Notes under the pieces: generated by a model | Database searches by the model: none | Told to the model about the DNA's origin: nothing | The model's input: the letters and a program-made list of their open reading frames with translations, nothing else | Translations under genes and position numbers: made by a program | Assembly (NCBI GenBank): GCA_030838815.1 | Contig: JAUZEX010000326.1 | Location: 1-13,127, forward strand | Reading direction: 5' to 3' | Origin: Actinomycetota bacterium | GTDB taxonomy: Bacteria; Actinomycetota; Acidimicrobiia; IMCC26256; BP-133 | Length of the DNA stretch: 13,127 nt | Part shown: piece after piece, positions 1 to 6,801 of the stretch | Layout: the number at the start of each line of letters is the position of its first letter | How positions within the stretch are numbered: position 1 is the first letter of the stretch

Positions 1-766
1 TCACGCCTTCGATGCTGCAGCCGAGGTCAAAGTGCTCGGGCCAGAGTTGCACCCGGGAACAGGCGCGTCCGGCGGCGTTGAGTTCCGCTCGGGACACCTC
101 CAGCAGCGACGCCGAGAAGCCGTACCAGGCCCCGACGGAGGCGGAGGCGGACGGGTCGACGCTGAGCGGATCGTTGGCGTCGCCGAGGGCCGGGACGTCG
201 TCGCCGACGCCCGGGTCGTCGGCCAGGGCGACACCGGTGAAGGCGGCTACCGTGGCCAACGACGTGATCTCGGTGGCGTCGGCGGTGTCGCCGCGCTGGT
301 GCACCAGCGCCGCGCCCTCCACCCGCAACTGCTCGTCGGCGCCGAAGAACGGGGTGCCGAACCCTCCGGCGGTATAGCGCAGCCCGATCTTGCCGTTGAC
401 CGCCTTGCGGGCCGGGGCGAGGACGTAGACCGCCAGGCGCCGCAACGCTTCCCGGGTCTCGGCGTATCCGGCGGGGAGCGGGTTCAGGCGGGGCCACGGT
501 CCGAGCCACCGGGCCGCGCACCAAGCGGCCAATTCGGGGTCGTCCGCCGACAGCGACGACCACGACACGTCGGCCTCGGCCGTGGGTCCGACGATCGGCC
601 GCCCGTCCGCCGCCACGGCGGCGGCGTCACCCCTCGCCGCCGGGTCGTCGGCGAAGAACTCGCCGTCGTCGACCGCCGGCGGCGAAGGCTCCAGCACCCG
701 CACGGCGTACCGGCCGCCGAGGCGCGCCTCGGCCTCCAGCCAGGGGTTCCGGGCCGCAACCGTCAT
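1..766 (-). CDS. Uncharacterised protein, 3' end cut by window edge
   Basis: Translating the minus strand from the ATG at 766 gives 255 codons without a stop up to the left edge, so the C-terminus is missing. I do not know its function. It has no signal peptide and no membrane segment, and looks like a soluble cytoplasmic protein. Recognisable stretches are a Trp/Pro-rich patch near residues 87 to 101 (WLGPWPRLNPLPAGY), a Gly/Phe-rich patch at 134 to 145 (GGFGTPFFGADE), and RVQLWPEHFD at 238 to 247. They give the impression of a conserved actinobacterial hypothetical family, which I cannot name with confidence. The start lies 4 bases after the stop of the Rieske-ThDP gene, and a GAAGGA ribosome binding site sits inside the end of that gene. 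The two are therefore almost certainly co-transcribed and translationally coupled. Reality of the gene is well supported by the long open frame and coupling; function is open. Confidence 0.8.
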   Translation of the reverse strand, partial: MTVAARNPWLEAEARLGGRYAVRVLEPSPPAVDDGEFFADDPAARGDAAAVAADGRPIVGPTAEADVSWSSLSADDPELAAWCAARWLGPWPRLNPLPAGYAETREALRRLAVYVLAPARKAVNGKIGLRYTAGGFGTPFFGADEQLRVEGAALVHQRGDTADATEITSLATVAAFTGVALADDPGVGDDVPALGDANDPLSVDPSASASVGAWYGFSASLLEVSRAELNAAGRACSRVQLWPEHFDLGCSIEGV

Positions 767-770
767 GGGA

Positions 771-2726
771 CTACACGTCCTTCGATGAGCTGTGGATCTC
801 GACCAGGGAGGGCCCGTCGGCGTGGGCCAGCGCCGCCTCGAGGGCGGGGCGCAGCTCGGCCGGCGTCCGCACCGAGAAGCCGGTGGCGCCGCAGAGGCGG
901 GCGTAGTCGCAGAAGTCGGGGTTGACGAGGTTCGTCTCCCACACCGGCCGGAGGGCGCCGAGCTGCTCCCGGCTGATCTTGGCCAGCTCGCCGTTGTTGA
1001 GCACGACGTGGGTCAGCGGGAAGCGGTACTTCACGGCGGTGGTGAAGTCGGCCAGGTACTGCCCGAGGCCGCCGTCCCCGGAGATCGACACCACCTTGCG
1101 GTGGGATCCGTCGCGCTGCACGGCCACCGATGCCCCCAGCGCCGCCGGGAGGCCGAAGCCGATCGAGCCGAGGTAGCCCGACATCAGCACGTCCTGGCGG
1201 CCGCGGCACTCGAAGAACCGGCCGAAGGAGTAGGTGTTGTTGCCGACGTCGACGGCGATCACCGCATCCTCGGGCACGAGCGTCGACAACTCGGCGAAGA
1301 CCAGCGCCGGGTGGAGGCGGCCCCGGTGATCCACCAGTGTCTCCCGGTGGGCCTTCTCCGCCCGCCACCGGGCCCATCGCTGTGCCACCGCCTCCCTCTG
1401 CGCCGGCCGGCCGGCGGCCGGCACCGCCGCCGCCAGCAGCCGGAGCGTGCGGGCGATGTCGCCCCACAGCGGCACCTCCACCGGGTGGAACTTGCCGAGG
1501 ATCATCCGGTCGAGGTCGACCTGGATCGTCGGCACCCAGGTGGCGATCGACGTGTGGTGGGAGAAGGAGGCGCCGAGCACCAGCAGGCAGTCGGCCCGCT
1601 GCATGGTGAGCGAAGCGACCGGGATGCCCGACCGCCCCAACACGCCGCAGCCCAGGGGATGGTTGTCGGGCACGATGCCCTTGCCCTTGAAGGTGGTGAT
1701 CATCGGCGCATCGATACGCTCGGCGAAGGCCACGATCTCGTCCCGGAACGGGCGTGCGCCGTTCCCACAGATGATCACCGGCCGCTCCGCGCCGCTCAGC
1801 AATGCGACCGCCCGCTCCAGCTCGGCCTCCGGCGGGGCGATGGCACTGTCCGCCACCCGGCCGTGGCGGGGTCGGGCCGCAGCGCCCTCGGCGGCCGGGA
1901 GGTCCTGCACCTCGTCGGGGAACACCAGGTGGGCGACGTCGCGCTGCACGATGGCGTGCTTCATGGCCAGCGCGGCCAGTTCGGTGGCGTTGCCCGGCTT
2001 GAGCACCGTCTGGGTCCACTCCGCCACGGCCGAGAACGCCTCCGACAGCGGCACCTCCTGGAACGCTCCCGGGCCGAGCACCTGGGTCTGCACCTGGCCG
2101 GTGAGGGCCACCACCGGGACCCGGTCCACCTTGGCGTCCCACAGGCCGGTCAACAGGTTGGTGGCGCCCGGCCCGGCGATCGAGAAGCAGGCCGCCGGCC
2201 GGCCCGTCAGCTTGGCGTAGCCACTGGCGGCGAAGGCCGCCGCCCCCTCGTGACGGATCCCGACGTAGGTCAGCCGGCCGCCCTCCGCCGCCCGCCGGAG
2301 GGCGTCGGCCAGCCCGAGGTTGGAGTGCCCGACCATGCCGAACACCGCCTCGAGCCCCCAGTCGCACAGCGTGCCCACGATCTGGTCCATCAGCGACGGC
2401 ACCTCGACATCGACCGGCAGCTGCACCCACAGCCCGTCCGCCCGCTCCTCGACGGCGTAGGCCACCGCAGCGTCGGCGAAGCCGGGCGGCGGTTTCCCGT
2501 CACAGGGCTGGTACTGGTAGGCATGCCAGGGGCAGATCAGCCAGCCGTCCTCGATCTGGCCGTCGCCCAACGGCCCGCCCTGGTGGGGGCAGCGGTTGTC
2601 GAGGGCGCCGTACCCGTCGGCGGTCCGGGTCAGGCACACCGCCCGCCCGCCGGCCACCACCGTCGTGACCTGCCCGACGGCCAGGCCGCCGGGGTCGACC
2701 TTGACCCACTCTGTGGTCCCGTCCAT
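771..2726 (-). CDS. Rieske [2Fe-2S] domain fused to ThDP-dependent (pyruvate oxidase-like) enzyme
   Basis: A 651-residue cytoplasmic protein with two parts. Residues about 7 to 105 form a Rieske ferredoxin-like domain: Cys46 and His48 (CPHQGG), a 16-residue spacer, then Cys65 and His68 (CPWH), the usual [2Fe-2S] ligands. Residues about 110 to 651 are a full thiamine-diphosphate enzyme of the acetolactate synthase/pyruvate oxidase/benzoylformate decarboxylase superfamily. The catalytic Glu160 lies in IRHEGAAAFAASGYAK, followed by SIAGPGATN (182 to 190). A central nucleotide-fold region covers about 300 to 430. The C-terminal Mg/ThDP motif starts GDGG at 550 and ends NN at 577 to 578. Decarboxylation of a 2-oxoacid such as pyruvate, with electrons passing to the iron-sulfur centre, is an inference; FAD binding and substrate cannot be read. 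The ATG at 2726 follows GAGAGGGG by 4 bases. An earlier start would place the preceding terminator inside the gene. The uncharacterised gene downstream is coupled to it. Confidence 0.9.
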   Translation of the reverse strand: MDGTTEWVKVDPGGLAVGQVTTVVAGGRAVCLTRTADGYGALDNRCPHQGGPLGDGQIEDGWLICPWHAYQYQPCDGKPPPGFADAAVAYAVEERADGLWVQLPVDVEVPSLMDQIVGTLCDWGLEAVFGMVGHSNLGLADALRRAAEGGRLTYVGIRHEGAAAFAASGYAKLTGRPAACFSIAGPGATNLLTGLWDAKVDRVPVVALTGQVQTQVLGPGAFQEVPLSEAFSAVAEWTQTVLKPGNATELAALAMKHAIVQRDVAHLVFPDEVQDLPAAEGAAARPRHGRVADSAIAPPEAELERAVALLSGAERPVIICGNGARPFRDEIVAFAERIDAPMITTFKGKGIVPDNHPLGCGVLGRSGIPVASLTMQRADCLLVLGASFSHHTSIATWVPTIQVDLDRMILGKFHPVEVPLWGDIARTLRLLAAAVPAAGRPAQREAVAQRWARWRAEKAHRETLVDHRGRLHPALVFAELSTLVPEDAVIAVDVGNNTYSFGRFFECRGRQDVLMSGYLGSIGFGLPAALGASVAVQRDGSHRKVVSISGDGGLGQYLADFTTAVKYRFPLTHVVLNNGELAKISREQLGALRPVWETNLVNPDFCDYARLCGATGFSVRTPAELRPALEAALAHADGPSLVEIHSSSKDV

Positions 2727-2776
2727 CGTGCCCCTCTCGACCCGGCACAGTCCGGCGGCCGACCACGGCGTTACAC

Positions 2777-2815
2777 AAAAAAGAGCCCCCCGGGAGCGGA
2801 CCGCTCCCGGGGGGC
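2777..2815 (-). terminator. Strong intrinsic terminator after the copper radical oxidase gene
   Basis: A perfect inverted repeat has arms at 2785 to 2799 and 2801 to 2815 around a single central base, giving a GC-rich stem of about 13 pairs with a small loop. On the minus strand it is followed by CTC and six T residues (2777 to 2782). It begins 9 bases after the oxidase stop codon. The plus strand has no T-tract after the stem, so it acts on leftward transcription only. It separates the secreted redox block from the Rieske-ThDP gene, which then needs its own promoter in the short 2727 to 2776 stretch. I see no convincing -35/-10 pair there. Confidence 0.93.
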
Positions 2816-2824
2816 GAAACCCGG

Positions 2825-5134
2825 TCAACCGACGAGCATCGGCCTCATCAGACGGACGTTCATGGTCGGCGAGATGGTGGGTGGCGACGTCGCCTTCTGC
2901 TGCGCCTGCTGCATCGGCCCTTCGTCGTCGGCCCCGATCGGCACCTGCTTGAGTGCCGGGTTCGACTGCTGCAGGTCGTGGCGCACGCCGCCCCGCTCGC
3001 CCTTGGCGCAGCCGGTGCACTCCCCGAAGTCGTTCATGGAGCTGTTCTCGTCGGGCGTGGCCGAGCCGGCGTTGCCCGCCACCGACGAGTCCCGCATCGG
3101 GATGAGGGCGGGCTTGTTGCCGAGGGCGCTGGCGTTGACGAGGTCACCGACCCGGACGATGGCCGCCACCGACGGGATGAGACCCTTGGGCGACTTCTTG
3201 TTGACGAACAGGTAGTAGTAGCCGGGCGGAGCGATCACACCGCTGGGCGGCGCACTGGCCGTCAGCGTGCTGCCGTCCTGCTTGAACTCCAGCTCGATTG
3301 AGCGGACGTCGGTGTCGAGGCCGTGCTGCGGAGAGCCGGTGCGGATCAGGGCGACGCTGCCGATCTCGTCCGAGCCGACCATGTTGACCTTGAACTGCGA
3401 GCCCCACGCCACGCCTGAAGGAGCGGAGGCGATCTCCGGCCGCGGGCCCCGGAACAGGTAGGGCGGGCTGTAGATCTCGAAGCTCGAGTCCTTCTCGTTG
3501 TTGGCGAAGAAGCCGTTGCCCTGGTCCCGGCGGTGGCCGTACATGGTGGCCACGCTGGACATGCCGCCGGAGAGGACGCGGCCATCGGGCAGCAGGGTCG
3601 CCGCCTCGTGGTAGTGCCGGTCCCGCGCCTCGGAGGCGACCGCCTTCCAGCTGTCGGTGGCCGGGTCGTAGAGCTCGGCCTGGCGGACGGCGATCTCGTA
3701 GCCCGGCAACTGGAGCGAGTCCTTGTCACCGCCGCTGCTGGCGAGGATGGTGCCGTCGGGGAGGATGGTTCCGCTGTGGAACCACCGGCGGTTGTTGAGC
3801 TGGCCCTTGGTCAGGCGGTTGGTCACCTTGCCGTCCTTGGTGACGGTGGTGACGGTCGACAGGTTGGTGGCCATCGCCTCGCCCGGCGGGATCCCGATGG
3901 TGCCGCCGAAGGTGATGATCGAGCCTTCGTTGTAGGGCGCCTTGAGCGGCAGCATGACCTGGGAGGCGCTGCCCCGGGAGCCCAGGAGGGCCGGGCCGAC
4001 GATCTCCCACTTCTTGGTGGCCGGGTCCCACATCTTCTGGAAGTTGAACGTCGCTTCTTCGGCGTCGGTGCCGTTCGGCCCGAAGTTCTGGCCGACGCCG
4101 TTGAACAGCACCTTGCCGTTCGGCATCAGGGTGAGCCGGGAGAAGAGCGGCAGTGCCGTCTCCGACTCGTCGCCGACGTAGTTCTCCGTCCACGTGTTGG
4201 TGGCCGGGTCGAACGTCTCGGTGCGGCGGACCTGACCCATCTGGGTCGACTTCAGCAGCTTGGTGACCCCGCTGAACACGGTGATCTTCCCGTCCGGCAT
4301 GGTGACCAGGCTGGGGTACCACCGCCCGTACTTCATGGGCGCGGTGGCGGTGTGCGAGTCGTCCTTCGGGTTGAAGATCCACGACGCCCGCAGGCCCTCG
4401 AGCTCGAGCACCCCGACGTCGGCCGGAGCGCCTTCGTCCCGATCCATGAGCGACGGCTCGTTGTAGTAATCCGTGCCCCCGGCCATGAGCATGCGGCCGT
4501 CGCCCAGCTGGGCGATGTCGGCGCAGAAGGTGCTGCGCTCCTTGTACGGCTTGTCGTCGGGCGGCGAGCTCGGCTGTTGCGGCGGCCCGCCGAGCTTGCC
4601 CCACTTCGAGCCGATGAACCCGTCACCGGGGCGGCCGGGAGCGCCGACGACCCCGAACGGATCGCCGTTGAAGCTGGTCGCACCCGGCTTCACCTGCGGG
4701 TTCCACGACGCGCCCGCTTCCTGCGGCGGGGTGGTCCACTTCGGCGCCGCGCCCCGCAGGTCGAGCACCCGGGTCCGGTCGGCCCGGGTGCGGTCCCCCA
4801 GCTCGAGCTCGTAGTGGTAGCGGACGTTCTCGTCCGCCTCGATTCCGTTGGCGTAGTAGATCCGCCCGTCCGGTAGGGCCGCCATCGTGACGGCGGCGAC
4901 CTTGCAGAAGATCTCGCCCTTGAGCAGCCCGTCCCTCCGTTGGCACCGGGGCGTCTCCGCCCCGCCCTCCTCGAACGGATGGGTCCACTGGCCGATCTCT
5001 GCCGGTGACCCGCTCGCCTCCGGGGCCTGTGGATTGGCCACCCGTTGGGGCGTTCCGGCGGATACCGGGCCGACGGCTACGAGCGAAAGTGCGAGCGAAG
5101 CGACGAAAATGACGTCGCGACGATGACGTCCCAC
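2825..5134 (-). CDS. Secreted galactose oxidase/glyoxal oxidase-like copper radical oxidase
   Basis: A 769-residue exported protein. The first 26 or so residues form a signal peptide (RHRR, a hydrophobic stretch, then VSA). Kelch-type beta-propeller blades follow (repeated LPDG/MPDG...GG and DPAT.W motifs, about 80 to 550), then a C-terminal immunoglobulin-like DUF1929 domain (about 560 to 663). All residues of a copper radical oxidase centre are present: Cys204 (STFCAD) and Tyr273 (RWYPS) for the thioether-linked pair, axial Tyr508 and His509 (RHYHEA), and His604 (SPQHGLDTD). Their spacing fits the fungal glyoxal oxidase type better than galactose oxidase. Known relatives oxidise alcohols or aldehydes with O2 and release H2O2; the substrate here is unknown. 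A tail at 665 to 769 is extra. The GTG at 5134 is chosen because GGGGGAGGG lies 7 bases upstream and the signal peptide follows at once; an in-frame ATG 46 codons earlier adds unlikely sequence. Confidence 0.92.
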   Translation of the reverse strand: MGRHRRDVIFVASLALSLVAVGPVSAGTPQRVANPQAPEASGSPAEIGQWTHPFEEGGAETPRCQRRDGLLKGEIFCKVAAVTMAALPDGRIYYANGIEADENVRYHYELELGDRTRADRTRVLDLRGAAPKWTTPPQEAGASWNPQVKPGATSFNGDPFGVVGAPGRPGDGFIGSKWGKLGGPPQQPSSPPDDKPYKERSTFCADIAQLGDGRMLMAGGTDYYNEPSLMDRDEGAPADVGVLELEGLRASWIFNPKDDSHTATAPMKYGRWYPSLVTMPDGKITVFSGVTKLLKSTQMGQVRRTETFDPATNTWTENYVGDESETALPLFSRLTLMPNGKVLFNGVGQNFGPNGTDAEEATFNFQKMWDPATKKWEIVGPALLGSRGSASQVMLPLKAPYNEGSIITFGGTIGIPPGEAMATNLSTVTTVTKDGKVTNRLTKGQLNNRRWFHSGTILPDGTILASSGGDKDSLQLPGYEIAVRQAELYDPATDSWKAVASEARDRHYHEAATLLPDGRVLSGGMSSVATMYGHRRDQGNGFFANNEKDSSFEIYSPPYLFRGPRPEIASAPSGVAWGSQFKVNMVGSDEIGSVALIRTGSPQHGLDTDVRSIELEFKQDGSTLTASAPPSGVIAPPGYYYLFVNKKSPKGLIPSVAAIVRVGDLVNASALGNKPALIPMRDSSVAGNAGSATPDENSSMNDFGECTGCAKGERGGVRHDLQQSNPALKQVPIGADDEGPMQQAQQKATSPPTISPTMNVRLMRPMLVG

Positions 5135-5178
5135 GATGCGGCCCTCCCCCTTAACGTGTACAGCTTCCGCCGATCGTA
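5135..5178 (-). promoter_or_regulatory. Leader of the copper radical oxidase gene: -10-like box and strong RBS
   Basis: On the minus strand a TACGAT hexamer (5178 to 5173) could serve as a -10 element. CTGGCA 18 bases upstream (5202 to 5197) matches four of six bases of a -35 consensus but lies in an inverted repeat. The ribosome binding site GGGGGAGGG (5150 to 5142) is very strong and decides the GTG start. The same TACGATCG octamer precedes the di-heme peroxidase gene. The RBS is well supported; the promoter is a guess from short matches. Confidence 0.4.
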
Positions 5179-5184
5179 GCCCTG

Positions 5185-5207
5185 GGTCCCTGGAACTGCC
5201 AGGGACC
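5185..5207. repeat. 9-bp inverted repeat between the CHRD and oxidase genes
   Basis: The arms at 5185 to 5193 and 5199 to 5207 are exactly complementary, with a 5-base loop (5194 to 5198). It lies 21 bases after the CHRD stop, so it could be a weak terminator, but neither strand has a T-tract after the stem. It also sits just upstream of, and partly over, the -35-like position for the oxidase gene, so an operator is an alternative reading. Confidence 0.45.
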
Positions 5208-5228
5208 GTCAGCGGGCGCCGTCGGGCG

Positions 5229-5693
5229 TCAGTGTTGGTGTTGCTGCTGGTGGGCTGGCCCGGGGCCGCCACCCTCCGGCACCGTCTGACCGCGCACGGC
5301 GCCGTTCTGTTGGTACAGCGTGTGGATCTCGACGTAGTAGCCGTCGGGCCAGTCGACCAGGGCCTTGATCTCCGCCGGCGCAGGGTTCACGCACTCGGCG
5401 TTCATGTCGAGGTTGATCGTGACCGGCCCGGTCATACCCTTCTCGCCCCGGTGAATGTGGATGGCGGTGACCGGACCCGGACCGTCGTAGGTCACCTTGT
5501 AGCAGACGCGTTGGGCGTCCTGGTCGGCCACGATCTTCGCCGTGCCCGTGGCGCCCGGCGGGCCGGGAACAGGCTGCACTTCCTCGGCCGTCATCTTGGC
5601 GGTGAACGTCGAAGGGCCGCTGGCGACGGCCGGGCCGGCGACGAACGTCGGGGCGACGAGCGCGATCGGCAGGAGCAGGCGCAGCGTGCGCAT
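5229..5693 (-). CDS. Secreted CHRD-domain protein
   Basis: A 154-residue exported protein. Residues 1 to 25 form a signal peptide (MRTLRLLLP, hydrophobic core, AVA-SG cleavage region). The rest is one CHRD domain (the chordin-derived beta fold common in bacterial secreted proteins): FTAKMTAEEV near 30, AIHIHRG at 77 to 83 with His79 and His81, YYVEIHT at 119 to 125 with His124, and a closing GAVRGQ near 131 to 136. Cys64 and Cys101 could form a disulfide. The C-terminus after a Gly/Pro linker is HQQQHQH, a short His/Gln tail that might bind metal. Molecular function of the family is unknown. The ATG at 5693 lies 10 bases after the di-heme peroxidase stop. No good ribosome binding site is visible, so translation probably depends on coupling to that gene. 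Reading the same frame further upstream gives no signal peptide, which supports this start. Confidence 0.9.
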   Translation of the reverse strand: MRTLRLLLPIALVAPTFVAGPAVASGPSTFTAKMTAEEVQPVPGPPGATGTAKIVADQDAQRVCYKVTYDGPGPVTAIHIHRGEKGMTGPVTINLDMNAECVNPAPAEIKALVDWPDGYYVEIHTLYQQNGAVRGQTVPEGGGPGPAHQQQHQH

Positions 5694-5703
5694 CGAGCCG
5701 ATT

Positions 5704-6801
5704 CTAGAGGGACAGCAGGAACTCGGCGAGATCAGCCAGCTCCTGGTCGGTGAAACCGAAGCTGAAGCGAACGGTGTTGTAGAAGGGGAGGACGTCGTCG
5801 AGCAGCGCCCGCCGGGCGACAGGGGATCCGTGGCCGCCGATGTCTCCGTCGACGGAATGGCGTCCGAGCCCCCCGGAGAGGAAGTTGCTGGGCGACGTGG
5901 GGTCTCCGGCACTGCCGTCGTGGAAGTAGGGCGCGGTGAGGCGCAGGCCGAGCAGCGACGGCGTGTGGAAGCCCCCGATGGTGCCGTCGGGACGGACCTC
6001 GCCGGGATCGAAGGCCGGGTCGCCGGAGACCACGACACCCCGGTGGGCCTTGCCGTCGGTGAAGAACGGGCCGGCGTGGCAGGTGGCGCAGGCCACCATG
6101 GCGCCGGCCGGGAACTCCCCGGTCGCGTCCGTGACCGGGCGGGGGGTTCGGAAGAGCACCTCGCCCCGGGCCGCCCGCGCCGGGTCGTACTCCTTTCCCG
6201 GCACGGCCGGGGGCACGCTCAGGGTGCCCTGGAACTCCGCCAGGGCGTCGAGTTCCCGTTTGGTCGGTTCCCGGGAAGCGTGCATCTCCAGGGGGGCGAC
6301 GATGGCGCCTCGGGCCTGGGCCTGGAGGGTCGGATTGCGCCCATCCCACCCGTAGGGTGCGGTGTGCGCCACGCCGAGCAGCGACGGCGTCTGGCGGCGG
6401 GCCACCTCCCGTTCCCGGACCGGGCTCACCAGATGCGTCAGCCCGTCCGAAAAACCCAGGGCCGGGTCGTGGCACGTGGCACAGGAGATGACCTGGCCGA
6501 ACACCATGGGGCCCTGGCTCGGCCGCTGGCCCCAGGCGGTCCGGGAGAAGAACAGGTCCTTGCCTTCGTTGACGAGCTGGCGGCGCTCCGCCTCGGTGTA
6601 GGCCGGTGACGGGTCGTTCGACTGGTCACGGTCGGGAAGCTGGGGGCGGAACGGCCCCTTCACCGTCTTGAACGCCGGGTTGAGGGGGTCGGGTGTCGCG
6701 GCCGGCGCGGGGGAGGAGAGGAACCACACGAAGGCGGCCGCGCCGAACAGCATTGGCAGCGTCAGTAACAGATGCGGACGGCGGAAGCACCGGCCCGACA
6801 C
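5704..6801 (-). CDS. Di-heme cytochrome c peroxidase/MauG-like protein
   Basis: A 365-residue exported or membrane-anchored protein. RRPH at 7 to 10 precedes a hydrophobic segment (11 to 34) ending APA, a signal peptide or N-terminal anchor. Two CXXCH c-type haem sites follow: CATCH at 107 to 111 (with DPALGFSDG after it) and CATCH at 238 to 242 (with AGPFFTDG). Each half also carries the TPSLLG...APY motif of the bacterial CcpA/MauG family (138 to 150 and 280 to 292), the second leading into FHDGS with His294. The C-terminal DDVLPFYN...LADLAEFLLSL matches the family end. Relatives reduce H2O2 with electrons from small c-type cytochromes or, in MauG, oxidise protein residues; which applies here cannot be told, as I cannot place the sixth ligand. 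The GTG at 6801 lies 5 bases after GGGGGGAGGA. It heads an apparent operon with the CHRD gene, next to an H2O2-producing oxidase. Confidence 0.92.
   Translation of the reverse strand: MSGRCFRRPHLLLTLPMLFGAAAFVWFLSSPAPAATPDPLNPAFKTVKGPFRPQLPDRDQSNDPSPAYTEAERRQLVNEGKDLFFSRTAWGQRPSQGPMVFGQVISCATCHDPALGFSDGLTHLVSPVREREVARRQTPSLLGVAHTAPYGWDGRNPTLQAQARGAIVAPLEMHASREPTKRELDALAEFQGTLSVPPAVPGKEYDPARAARGEVLFRTPRPVTDATGEFPAGAMVACATCHAGPFFTDGKAHRGVVVSGDPAFDPGEVRPDGTIGGFHTPSLLGLRLTAPYFHDGSAGDPTSPSNFLSGGLGRHSVDGDIGGHGSPVARRALLDDVLPFYNTVRFSFGFTDQELADLAEFLLSL

Noticed and set aside
32..925. Plus-strand open frame at the left edge
   Set aside because: It overlaps both the partial uncharacterised gene and the end of the ThDP gene. 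The minus-strand frame from 766 is non-repetitive, protein-like and has a coupled start.
763..2430. Second long minus-strand frame over the ThDP enzyme
   Set aside because: Its translation is Gly/Arg/Pro-rich low complexity with no motifs, out of frame with the recognisable ThDP enzyme.
3008..3019. CXXC in the oxidase tail as a haem c site
   Set aside because: The residue after the second Cys is Ala, not His, so it is not CXXCH.
792..3215. Plus-strand open frame of about 800 codons antisense to the Rieske-ThDP gene
   Set aside because: It runs straight through the intrinsic terminator at 2777 to 2815 and into the oxidase gene, shows no domain, and is rich in Arg/Gly/Ala/His as expected of a shadow frame in GC-rich DNA. 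The minus-strand frame has clear catalytic motifs.
3533..4876. Plus-strand open frame of about 450 codons opposite the copper radical oxidase
   Set aside because: No domain, composition typical of an antisense shadow; the oxidase on the other strand has all its catalytic residues.
5135..5272. Earlier in-frame ATG for the copper radical oxidase
   Set aside because: It would put 46 charged residues before the signal peptide and cross the inverted repeat and leader. The GTG at 5134 has a strong ribosome binding site.
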